Below, piece after piece: positions 24,353-33,100 of a DNA stretch of 46,673 nucleotides; the stretch's first letter is position 1; each line of letters starts with the position of its first letter. The position numbers were made by a program, and so were the translations under genes. The stretch is from Photorhabdus cinerea. GTDB taxonomy: Bacteria; Pseudomonadota; Gammaproteobacteria; Enterobacterales; Enterobacteriaceae. Where the stretch lies: positions 1-46,673 of the forward strand of contig NZ_PUJW01000028.1 of assembly GCF_011189575.1 (NCBI RefSeq). The letters run 5' to 3'. A model generated the notes under the pieces. That model was not told where the DNA came from. It saw only the letters and a program-made list of their open reading frames with translations, and made no database searches.

Positions 24353-26815
24353 ATGTCTGGTGAAGATCGTCAACCAATCGGACGTAAAGGCAAAAAATCT
24401 GTATCCCGTCGTAAACCGCCATTGAAAAGACGGCATCTGTTAGATGATTATGATGATGGCTATGAAGAGGATGACGACTACGATGATGAAGAGGACCAAC
24501 CCATGACAAAGAAAGGAAAAAATGCCCGTCCACCTAAGAAAAAGTGGCGTTGGTTCTGGTTGTTATTCAAAATATTTATTGTTTTTGCGGTATTAGTGGG
24601 AATTTATGGTGTCTATCTGGATGCTAAAATTCGTGACCGCATTGATGGAAAAGTCTGGGAATTGCCAGCAGCAGTTTATGGCCGGATGGTCAATCTTGAA
24701 CCGGGCATGAACTACAGTAAAAAAGAGATGGTACATCTGCTGGAGGGAATGCAGTATCGTCAGGTGACGAAAATCACCCGTCCAGGTGAGTTTTCTGTCA
24801 GAGGCGAAACAATTGAAATGCTGCGTCGTCCGTTTGATTTCCCTGACAGTAAAGAAGGGCAGATCCACGCTCTATTGACTTTCAGTGATAATCGTCTGGC
24901 AGAGATCGAAAATATAGAAAACCAACGTCAGTTTGGTTTCTTCCGTCTTGATCCGAAGCTGATTACCATGTTGCAGTCACCCAATGGCGAACAGCGGTTG
25001 TTCGTGCCACGTTCTGGCTTCCCAGATTTACTGGTTAATACCTTACTGGCGACAGAAGACCGCTATTTCTATCAACATGATGGTATCCGTATTCTTTCTA
25101 TTGGGCGTGCGGCATTGGCTAACTTGGTTGCAGGGCGTACCGTTCAGGGGGGAAGTACCCTAACGCAACAATTGGTTAAAAACTTATTCCTGACCAATGA
25201 ACGTACTTTAGTGCGTAAAGCCAATGAAGCGTACATGGCGGTTCTGATGGATTACCGCTATAGCAAAGATCGGATTCTCGAACTGTATCTGAATGAAGTG
25301 TTTTTAGGTCAAAGTGGTGATGAACAGATCCGAGGATTTCCACTGGCGAGCCTCTATTATTTTGGTCGCCCGGTGGATGAATTAAGTTTGGATCAGCAAG
25401 CATTGCTGGTTGGTATGGTAAAAGGGGCTTCACTCTATAACCCGTGGCGTAATCCTAAACTAGCTCTTCAACGTCGTAATGTGGTGCTCAAACTTTTACA
25501 AAATCAGCAAATTATTGATGAAGATCTTTATAAGTTACTGAGTGCTCGTCCATTGGGCGTAAAACCGAAAAGTGGAGTGATTACCCCACAACCTGCGTTT
25601 ATGCAATTAGTTCGCAAGGAATTACAGAACAAGCTGGGCGACAAAGTGAATGATCTGTCCGGTGTAAAAATTTTTACTACTCTGGACCCGGTATCCCAGG
25701 ATGCGGCTGAAAATGCAGTGGAAGAAGGGATTGCCAGCCTGAGAAAAACCCGCAAGATTGCTGATCTTGAAGGGGCAATGGTGATTGTCGATCGCATTAG
25801 TGGTGAAATCAGGGCGATGGTCGGTGGTTCTCAGCCTCAGTATGCGGGATTTAACCGGGCGATGATGGCACGTCGTTCAATTGGTTCGTTGGCAAAACCC
25901 TCTACTTATCTGGCGGCGCTGAGTGAACCTGATCAATATCGGTTAAATACCTGGTTGGCAGATGAACCCCTTACGGTAAAACAGCCTAACAGTAAGGCTT
26001 GGGAGCCGAGAAATTATGACCGTCGTTTCCGTGGGCGAGTCATGTTGGTTGATGCGCTGGCGAGTTCAATTAATATTCCGACGGTGAATCTTGGATTGGC
26101 TGTGGGTCTTGATCATGTCAGTAATACTTTGGTCCGGCTTGGCGTGCCGGAAGAAGTGATTCATCAGGTTCCGGCTATGTTACTGGGTTCTCTTAGTTTG
26201 ACGCCATTAGAAGTGGCTCAGGAATATCAGACGATGACGAGCGGCGGCAACCGTGCGACGCTTTCTGCATTACGTTCTGTCATCACGGAAGATGGCACGG
26301 TGATATATCAGAGTTACCCGCAAGCTGAACGGGCTGTACCTGCTCAAGCGGCTTATCTGACGCTGTATGGTATGCAGCAGGTTGTAGCGAGGGGGACATC
26401 TCGTTCTCTGGCGGCTAAGTTTGGTCGTTATAATTTAGCCGGTAAAACAGGTACAACTAATGACCTGCGTGATAGCTGGTTTGCAGGTATTGATGGCAAA
26501 GAAGTCGTGATTTCATGGGTTGGCCGGGATAACAATGAACCGACTAATTTGACCGGGGCTACTGGAGCGTTAAGTGTATATCGCCGTTATCTGGAAAATC
26601 AGACACCGCTGATGTTGAACAACATTCCGCCAGAAGGGATTGTGGATATGGCGGTTAACGAAGATGGCAGCTTCAACTGTAGTGGCAGTGGTTGGAGAAC
26701 ATTACCGGTTTGGACTGATGCTCCACAGAGCTTGTGCCAGCAAACAGCTGTGTCAGAACCTGTTCAGCAACAAGAACAAGCGCCGGGCTGGTTGCGGGAG
26801 ATGTTTGGACAATAA
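24353..26815 (+). CDS. mrcB: Penicillin-binding protein 1B (bifunctional peptidoglycan synthase)
   Basis: An 820-aa class A PBP. A cytoplasmic tail rich in Lys/Arg and Asp/Glu repeats (DDYDDGYEEDDDYDDEED) precedes one membrane helix (about residues 66-88), the UB2H domain that binds LpoB, a GT51 glycosyltransferase (LLATEDRYFYQHDG, GRTVQGGSTLTQQLVKN) and the transpeptidase with active serine in RSIGSLAKPS and the LAGKTGTTND motif. ATG at 24353 is chosen over 24332 because MSGEDRQPIGRKG matches E. coli and GGAG is nine bases upstream. The E. coli fhu genes that normally follow are absent, and an accessory island begins after the stop. Confidence 0.96.
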   Translation: MSGEDRQPIGRKGKKSVSRRKPPLKRRHLLDDYDDGYEEDDDYDDEEDQPMTKKGKNARPPKKKWRWFWLLFKIFIVFAVLVGIYGVYLDAKIRDRIDGKVWELPAAVYGRMVNLEPGMNYSKKEMVHLLEGMQYRQVTKITRPGEFSVRGETIEMLRRPFDFPDSKEGQIHALLTFSDNRLAEIENIENQRQFGFFRLDPKLITMLQSPNGEQRLFVPRSGFPDLLVNTLLATEDRYFYQHDGIRILSIGRAALANLVAGRTVQGGSTLTQQLVKNLFLTNERTLVRKANEAYMAVLMDYRYSKDRILELYLNEVFLGQSGDEQIRGFPLASLYYFGRPVDELSLDQQALLVGMVKGASLYNPWRNPKLALQRRNVVLKLLQNQQIIDEDLYKLLSARPLGVKPKSGVITPQPAFMQLVRKELQNKLGDKVNDLSGVKIFTTLDPVSQDAAENAVEEGIASLRKTRKIADLEGAMVIVDRISGEIRAMVGGSQPQYAGFNRAMMARRSIGSLAKPSTYLAALSEPDQYRLNTWLADEPLTVKQPNSKAWEPRNYDRRFRGRVMLVDALASSINIPTVNLGLAVGLDHVSNTLVRLGVPEEVIHQVPAMLLGSLSLTPLEVAQEYQTMTSGGNRATLSALRSVITEDGTVIYQSYPQAERAVPAQAAYLTLYGMQQVVARGTSRSLAAKFGRYNLAGKTGTTNDLRDSWFAGIDGKEVVISWVGRDNNEPTNLTGATGALSVYRRYLENQTPLMLNNIPPEGIVDMAVNEDGSFNCSGSGWRTLPVWTDAPQSLCQQTAVSEPVQQQEQAPGWLREMFGQ

Positions 26816-26830
26816 TGAATATCTAATAGA

Positions 26831-26957
26831 TATACCCAATGGATTTCAAGATGTATCGCGACGGCAAGGGAGCGAATCCCCGGGAGCATAGATAACTCGG
26901 TGACCGGGGTGAGTGAGTGCAACCAACAAAGAGGCAACTTGAAAGATAACGGGTATA
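26831..26957 (+). repeat. ERIC element (127 bp)
   Basis: Full-length ERIC, opposite in orientation to the copy at 12250, starting 15 bp after the mrcB stop. It runs from TATACCC to GGGTATA with the core GAATCCCCGGGAGC and GACCGGGGTGAGTG. Confidence 0.92.
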
Positions 26958-26967
26958 AATAATGGCG

Positions 26968-27000
26968 AAGCGCTGATCCTTGGGTCAGCGCTTTATTTTT
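26968..27000 (+). terminator. Intrinsic terminator downstream of mrcB
   Basis: AAGCGCTGA pairs with TCAGCGCTT (9 bp, 8-base loop) and is followed by TATTTTT. On the other strand the same hairpin immediately follows the stop codon of a minus-strand gene-end remnant, so it may once have served that gene. Confidence 0.85.
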
Positions 27001-27073
27001 GCCTTTCTAAAAGTGCTTTGTTGACTCTTTCTTCAATCCATTGTGCTTGGTCTGACCGTTCAGGGGTATCACG
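26993..27073 (-). pseudogene. Possible 3' end of a lost minus-strand gene
   Basis: On the minus strand a frame with 26 sense codons ends in a TAA inside the terminator stem region and encodes a charged tail (SDQAQWIEERVNKALLERQK). It opens only after a stop at 27074-27076, at the point where the pyocin fragment starts on the other strand. The combination of a helical-looking tail, a stop and an immediate hairpin suggests the intact 3' end of a truncated gene. The family is not recognised. Confidence 0.3.
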
Positions 27074-27378
27074 TCAGCCCGGAAAGTGGTCTGGATAGAG
27101 TGCCGGTTCATATGATGAGATTGAACCGGACTACAGGGAATTACGAGTTCTGGGAACCGGGAGAAAACAGGCCGACGATTTTATGGACGCCGAACGAACA
27201 GGAATTTAAAGTGCCGGCCCATACCGGGAATGAAGAACCGCCGTTTATTCCGTCGCAAATAACCGTATTGCCGATCCCGGATAAAGTGGGCAGCGATATT
27301 GAATCGCTACCGATGCCGGAAGAAAAGGATTTCCGCGATTATATTCTGGTGCTTCTTATTCTTATAACGATTATTTAA
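27058..27378 (+). pseudogene. S-type pyocin/colicin fragment (translocation-domain remnant)
   Basis: The open frame encodes about 100 residues typical of the pyocin S translocation domain: DRVPVHMMRLNRTTGNYEFW, then RPTILWTPNEQEF, HTGNEEPPFIP, ITVLPIPDKVGSDIES and MPEEKDFRDYILV. Intact proteins have several hundred residues before this and continue DYILVFP into a nuclease domain. Here the frame ends in LLILITII and a stop right after DYILV, and the 5' part is missing, so both the receptor region and the toxic domain are lost. No immunity gene is seen next to it. The GTG at 27043 is only the first in-frame start codon, not a real start. Confidence 0.75.
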
Positions 27379-28037
27379 CTGATTTAAGACGAAGTTTAAT
27401 TAAAATTGAAAACATTAATAAAGTTATTTCCTTTTTGAAAATACATTTTTGATTAAGCAATTGATATTCTTATTTGTTGTTTTCCACAAAAATGGATATA
27501 AGCATTAACAGAGTTAATTTTTGTTTTTAATCTCTTTACTGATAACTATATAATAGGCCAGTTTTAAAATTCATGGTATTAATCCCCGGTTTTAATTGGG
27601 GTAAATTTTTAACTGTTTTTAATGCCTAATTTTTGGGGGTAATCATCATGGCATATCGTATTTTACGTTTAATAAACGTTAATCATCGTCGATTTTATTT
27701 TTACTGGCGCTGTTTTACCTGTAATTTTGAATAGTTTTAATAAGGCATCAATAGCGGAGAGAAAGTGTTTAAATACCAGTCCGTTCGGTTTTACACTGAT
27801 GGTTTTTTACTTTTTACTTTTTACTTTTTACTTTTTACTTTTTACTTTTTACTTTTTACTTTTTACTTTTTACTAATGGTTAATGGGCTTCGATTAAGCG
27901 TAGTAATTATCTTTTTAAAAATTTGCATTTATTGAGTTAAATTTACCCTTTATATAAAATCTTTAATATTGCAGCACTCACATTTTTAAATTTTTATAGC
28001 AGTAAAATAAGCAGAGTATAGAATCACTGATAAGAAA
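27379..28037. other. AT-rich non-coding stretch
   Basis: No gene of normal size is supported. A 28-codon frame (27648-27734, MAYRILRLINVNHRRFYFYW...) has GGGGG at good spacing before its ATG but nothing else in its favour. The only clear element is the heptanucleotide array at 27804-27873. Confidence 0.5.
27804..27873 (+). repeat. Perfect 10-copy heptanucleotide tandem repeat
   Basis: TTTTTAC is repeated ten times without a mismatch over 70 bp. Such short arrays change length by polymerase slippage. It lies 264 bp beyond the 3' end of the minus-strand carbonic anhydrase gene and has no plus-strand gene close downstream. Confidence 0.95.
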
Positions 28038-28071
28038 CCCCACGCTAATCACTTATAGATTGAGCGTGGGG
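28038..28071 (-). terminator. Terminator of the second carbonic anhydrase gene
   Basis: CCCCACGCT (28038-28046) pairs perfectly with AGCGTGGGG (28063-28071) around a 16-base loop, followed on the minus strand by TTTCTT. It is 66 bp past the stop codon. Confidence 0.75.
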
Positions 28072-28137
28072 AATAAATCACACAAGCCTATCGAAATCAA
28101 ACATCTTCAATGATTACGGTATACCAACAAGTTTGAT

Positions 28138-28725
28138 TCACGACTCTGCATTTGCAAGACTTGTTGCTTCAGGAACCTCAATTAATTTTCCTGACTTCAC
28201 ATCATAGATGTACCCATATATGGCGATACTTGCGGGTACAAGAGGGTGAGTACGAATACGGTGAATATCTTCAATTAAACTATTAACTTGATTGTCAATG
28301 GTGAGCCATTTGATATATTTTCCCTCAGGTGAACCGGCGCTGGTGCCGACTTCTTTAAATCCCTCATCTGTCATGATGACACTTTCCAGGCTGCTTTCCA
28401 GTAGATCGCCCATGATATTGTCTGTAAAAAGTTCCATCCCACAATGAGTATGATGAATGACAAACAACTCTTTTGTGCCGAAAAGTTTGTAAGAAATGAT
28501 AAGTGAACGAATGGCATCATCACTGGCTCTTCCGCCTGCGTTACGAATAATATGGGCGTCGCCTTCAGATAAACCTGCAAATTTTGCCGGGTCTAATCTG
28601 GCATCCATACAAGTCAATATGGCAAATCGTCTGACAGCAGGTAAACCAAGGTTTCTTTTATCATCATCAAAAGTTGCTGCATATGCAATATTAGCATCAC
28701 TTATTTCTTTGATCGCGTTGCTCAT
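28138..28725 (-). CDS. Beta-class carbonic anhydrase, second type
   Basis: A 195-aa protein with beta-carbonic anhydrase signatures that differ from Can: TCMDARLD supplies Cys39, Asp41 and Arg43, and HHTHCG supplies His92 and Cys95 as zinc ligands. IIRNAGGRASDDAIRSL is the usual follow-on motif. It is shorter than Can and belongs to another beta subgroup, so it is not a recent duplicate. GAAGGAG precedes the ATG, and an ERIC lies 25 bp upstream of the start. It is an intact gene among several decayed ones, which argues that it is used. Physiological role (CO2 supply at low CO2, or pH control) is not shown by context. Confidence 0.88.
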   Translation of the reverse strand: MSNAIKEISDANIAYAATFDDDKRNLGLPAVRRFAILTCMDARLDPAKFAGLSEGDAHIIRNAGGRASDDAIRSLIISYKLFGTKELFVIHHTHCGMELFTDNIMGDLLESSLESVIMTDEGFKEVGTSAGSPEGKYIKWLTIDNQVNSLIEDIHRIRTHPLVPASIAIYGYIYDVKSGKLIEVPEATSLANAES

Positions 28726-28750
28726 CTTCTCTCCTTCATATTTTCTGGTT

Positions 28751-28877
28751 TATACCTGTTATCTTTCAAGTTGCTTCTTTGTTGGCTGCACTCACTCACC
28801 CCGGTCACAGAGTTATCTATGCTCCCGGGGATTCGCTCCCTTGCCGTCGCGATGCATCTTGAAATCCATTGGGTATA
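28751..28877 (-). repeat. ERIC element (127 bp)
   Basis: Full ERIC, same orientation as the copy at 12250 and differing from it at one base (TTATC for TCATC near the left end). It lies directly upstream of the carbonic anhydrase gene, where it must be in or near its promoter region. Confidence 0.92.
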
Positions 28878-29145
28878 GTAAATTGTGATGTAAAACAAAA
28901 GATAGAAAGAAAACTCAACTTCTTAATAAAGCCAGGATATCCATTTAATAAATGAATATGAGTCTGAAAATACGGTATACATAAAGAAAATTTATGAAAA
29001 TATATACTCGTATCCTTGATACGGGTCAAGTAAAACAGAGTGTTTTTTTGAAGGACAACGAATTTATCACTTACGGTTAAATTGATCGCTTTATAACATC
29101 GTGTTTGGTCACATATCAATATCTGTCATCTGTTTTGATATTGTC
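28878..29145. other. Intergenic stretch upstream of the vapB remnant
   Basis: No gene is supported; the 100-codon minus-strand open frame reaching into the ERIC (28817-29119) encodes ERIC sequence at its end and is not considered real. A 9-bp near-perfect inverted repeat, ACTCGTATC with GATACGGGT, lies around 29005-29028 and could be an old operator. Confidence 0.35.
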
Positions 29146-29347
29146 GCGAAATTGTTTATTAATGGGAGGAATCAAGCGGTGTGTTTGCCTGCGGCTTATT
29201 GGTTTGACCCTGATGAAGTTTTTATTCGGCAGGATTTTGAGACCGGAGATGTAATATTACCCCGTAATCCACCCGACTGGGATGGTTTTTTTCGGCATTG
29301 AAAGGGACAATTATTCCCGATGATTTTTTGAGTAATATTGGAATAAC
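29146..29347 (+). pseudogene. VapB-type antitoxin remnant ending in an ERIC
   Basis: From 29146 the frame encodes AKLFINGRNQAVCLPAAYWF, then DPDEVFIRQDFETGDVILPR and PPDWDGFF, the pattern of VapB/VagC AbrB-like antitoxins (usual AKLFxNGRNQAVRLP). A one-base slip after the T-run near 29286-29292 puts the continuation, ALKGTIIPDDFLSNIG, in another frame. That frame runs straight into the ERIC at 29348, which replaces the end of the protein. No credible start codon or ribosome-binding site is present, the conserved Arg of QAVRLP is Cys, and no VapC toxin follows. It is a dead gene. Confidence 0.65.
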
Positions 29348-29474
29348 TATACCCAATAGATTTCAAGATGCATCGCGACGGCAAGGGAGCGAATCCCCGG
29401 GAGCATAGATAACTCTGTGACCGGGGTGAGTGAGTGCAGCCAACAAAGAGGCAACTTGAAAGATAACAGGTATA
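29348..29474 (+). repeat. ERIC element (127 bp)
   Basis: Full ERIC in the opposite orientation to the one at 28751, 470 bp away, so the two form a long inverted repeat around the vapB remnant. It differs from the 28751 copy at only a few bases. Confidence 0.92.
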
Positions 29475-29559
29475 CACTGATTGAATGAAGAATAAGGCTA
29501 TATAGGTAATAACTAATATTACGAAATTAATTAAATATCCTGGAAAAACTGCCTAAGCA

Positions 29560-29916
29560 TTAGTTGAAATTGGTGAGATACCTAAAGGGATGTTTAGGTT
29601 TCATTTTGAAGGGGATCAATCATTCAATTGCGAATATTGTCACGCTGAAACCTTAACGTTAATTTTGGATAATTATCGTATTCATAAAAACCGGCGGGTC
29701 AGTGATTGGCAGACCCATTATCCTAAATTTTACCTATTATTTTACCTGTTTATTATTTTACCTGTTTATTATTCCTGACTGAATAAAATTGAGTGCCTGT
29801 GGCAACCCCTGTATGAAATGGTGACACGAAATCATTGCTGCCAGTACATGTGGCAGTTGCCCGAAAAAGTGAAAGTGTTTTTGAATTCATTTTCCGATAG
29901 GAATAACAGAGAGTAA
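29560..29916 (+). pseudogene. IS630-family transposase, C-terminal remnant
   Basis: One reading frame shows the second half of an IS630-type DDE transposase: AETLTLILDNYRIHK (second catalytic Asp in LDNYxxHK), then PVYYS-stop-LNKIECLW (the SPWLNxIE region with the catalytic Glu) and TRNHCCQYMWQLPEKVKVFL. The tryptophan of SWLN is TGA (29776-29778). The segment before it is inflated by a 16-bp tandem duplication (TTTATTATTTTACCTG units near 29730-29770). The N-terminal half, start and inverted ends are missing. It is a fossil insertion sequence immediately upstream of the NRPS operon and cannot be active. Confidence 0.75.
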
Positions 29917-30108
29917 TAAAATGGGGCGTGTCATAATTATGAGGAGTTATTTATTTTTCCTCTGTTTTGATAATAAAATCAAACAACGTCGATAATGATT
30001 TTCGATTCCTATATGCTAACATGATTATAAATTTGTTATTTTACAATTACGGATGTAATAAATAATCACGTGTATAAATAATTTGATATTATATTTTCAA
30101 GGAGATAT
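29917..30108 (+). promoter_or_regulatory. Presumed promoter region of the NRPS operon
   Basis: An AT-rich 190-bp leader. It ends in AAGGAGATAT directly before the ATG, a near-ideal ribosome-binding site. Weak promoter-like boxes such as TTTACA near 30041 are present but none is convincing. A Fur-box-like sequence, GATAATGATTTTCGATTCC (29991-30009), matches the 19-bp Fur consensus at 13 positions by my count. Confidence 0.4.
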
Positions 30109-33100
30109 ATGAAAAATGCAGCGCAAATTGTGAATGAGGCTTTAAATCAAGGAATTACTCTGTTTGTTGCTGATAACCGATTACAATACGAAACCAGCCG
30201 TGATAGTATTCCAGCGGAATTGTTCAGTGAATGGAAAAATTATAAACAAGAGTTGATCGACTTCCTGAGCCAGATCGATGCAAAAGAAGAAATTCAAACA
30301 TATCAATTACAGAATATCCAACGTGATGGCAATGCAGAACATTATCCACTCTCATTTGCTCAACAACGCTTGTGGTTTATCGACCAACTTACCGAAGGTA
30401 GCCCCCAATATAATTGTCCCGGATATTTGAGATTACGGGAACAACTGAATTTCAACGCGTTTAAGGCTGCGGTAAAAACGTTGCTTGAGCGTCATGAGGC
30501 GTTACGTACCCACATTGAAATTATTGATAATGAGCCACGGCAAGTCATAACACATTCCTATGATTTACCCATTACACTACATGATCTGACTGCATTCTCT
30601 GAAACTGAGCAAGAATCTCAAATCAAAAGATTCAGTAAAGAAGAAGATAACTTGGTTTTTAACCTCAGTACTGATTTGATGTTGCGTATTCGCCTGATAA
30701 AGCTGGCCGAAAATGATTATGTGATTATCTATACCATTCACCATATTGCCTGCGATAGCTGGTCAATAGAAATCTTTATTAATGAACTTATCACCTTATA
30801 TCGTGCATATAATAAAGGAGAAATAGCCCCATTACCGCCACTTAAAATCCAATATACCGATTATGCTCAATGGCAACGAAATTGGCTGCAAGGTGATATT
30901 CTCAAAAAACAATTGGATTATTGGCAAACCCAGTTATCAGGTATTTCTCCACTTCACCGTCTTCCTCTGGATAACCCACGACCAGAGAAACAGAGTTTTG
31001 AGGGGCATCTTAATGATCAACGTATTTCAAAGGATTTAACACAAGAAATAAGAGCATTATGTCACCAACATGAAGTCACATTATTCATGTTTCTGGAGAC
31101 AGCCTTTGCCGTATTGTTGAGTCGTTACAGTAATGAAAAAGACATTCTGGTCGGAACACCACTTGCAGGGAGAAGACACCATGATATTGAGCCTTTGATT
31201 GGTTTTTTTGTTAACTCTCTGGTGATCAGAACGGATTTATCCGGCCAGCCCACTTTCAGTGAGTTATTAAAGCAGAACAGTCGCACTATCCTGGATGCGT
31301 ATGCACATCAAGATCTGCCATTTCAAATGCTGGTGGAAAAAATCAGTCCGGGACGAAACTTAAATTATAATCCTATATTTCAAATCGCTTTTACTCTGGA
31401 GAATACTCAGCGTGATACGGTACTGGCGCGGGATAATAATATTGAGTTTGAAGAGCGTCTGCTTTTGAAAGCCCGATTTGATTTGGAAATTCATATTTAT
31501 GAAGAAGAGGGCGGATTGTCCCTTTTATGGGTTTATGATAGCCGCTTATTCAGAAATATGACTATTGAAAGATTGCTCGCCAATTATGAAACCTTGCTTG
31601 CTAATGTTGTTAGTGTCATGAAGCCATGTATTGGCTCCGATCTAATACACAGGGAACCCTCTGTCCATGACATTCCACTATTAGCAGAGGCTGAAATACA
31701 CACTTTATTACATAAATGGAATGGCCTACAGGATCATAGCCAGCATGGCGGCTGTTTTCATGAACTGTTTGAGGAACAAGCTGCCCGATATCCTGAAAAA
31801 ACAGCAGTTATTTTTGACGGCAATTCATTAAGCTATCAGGAATTAAATAAACAAGCTAACCAACTCGCTCACTACTTGACAGAACAAAAGATTAAACCAG
31901 AAACATTGGTCGCGCTCTGTATTCCTCGTTCAATACGCGCTGTAGTCGCACTATTGGGGATTATTAAAGCAGGGGGTGCTTATTTGCCGTTAGATCCCAG
32001 CTATCCGAAACCCCGTCTTCAATATATGTTGGAACATAGCGAAGCTAAGTTCATTCTGACCGAAACAGATTTGATAGAAAAACTGCCAATCAGCCAGCAG
32101 AAAGTCGTCTGTTTGGATACTGAGACAATACAATCACAATTGCAGCACATGCCTACGGACAATATCGCTGAACGCCCATTCCCACTCACGGAAAATAACC
32201 TGGCTTACGTCATTTATACCTCTGGTTCTACGGGTAAGCCGAAAGGGGTTATGTTGGAACATAAGGGGTGGGTAAATTTGGCCCTTTCACAGGCGGGCTT
32301 ATTTGGTGTTGATGCATATAGCCGGGGGTTGCAATTCGCTTCCTGGAGCTTTGATGCCATGATCTTAGAAATATCTATGACACTGGCGTATGGAGCAGCA
32401 CTTTATTTAATTTCAGAAACTCAACAGCATACCCCTGAATGCTTGGATAAATTAGTTGATAAACACCAGATTACCCATGCTGTATTACCACCGGCTTTGC
32501 TGCCTTACCTGGACTTTAATAAGTGGCGTTCCGTTTCAACCTTGCTTTTAGCGGGGGAAGCTGTACCACCACAGATCGCTGTTCGTTGGTCACAGGGCAG
32601 AAAACTGTTCAACGTATATGGCCCGACAGAGTGTACCGCTATTGTGACTTCGGGCTTATTAACTGATGACAAAATTACGATTGGGAAACCATTGTCCAAT
32701 ACCGTTATCCGTATTCTTGATCCATCAGGCAATCTGGTACCTATTGGTGTCGCGGGGGAATTATGTATTGGTGGCATCCAACTGGCACGCGGGTACTTGA
32801 ATGCTCCTGAAACAAACGCAACGAAATTTATGACTGATTTAACGGACAAATCCCAATCCCAACGTTTATACCGAACGGGAGATTTAGCCCGTTGGTTGCC
32901 TGATGGTAGTGTGGAATTTATTGACCGGATTGACTCTCAAGTCAAGATTAGAGGATTTAGGATTGAGTTGGGAGAAATCGAAACGACACTGGTCGGACAT
33001 GAAGCCTTAAGCAGTGCTGCGGTTATTACTTATGGGAGCGATAAGAGATTGATTGCCTATGTTTGTCCAACCAAAGACTGGCTGGATAAAAAAGAGCTGA

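Noticed and set aside
27648..27734. 28-codon peptide with a good GGGGG site
   Set aside because: Too short and without context to call a gene; mentioned only in the gap description.
27804..27873. CRISPR-like regular repeat
   Set aside because: The 7-bp units are contiguous with no spacers and no cas genes are nearby; it is a simple tandem repeat.
28817..29119. 100-codon minus-strand open frame
   Set aside because: Its C-terminal part is translated ERIC, the composition is AT-rich and no ribosome-binding site is present.
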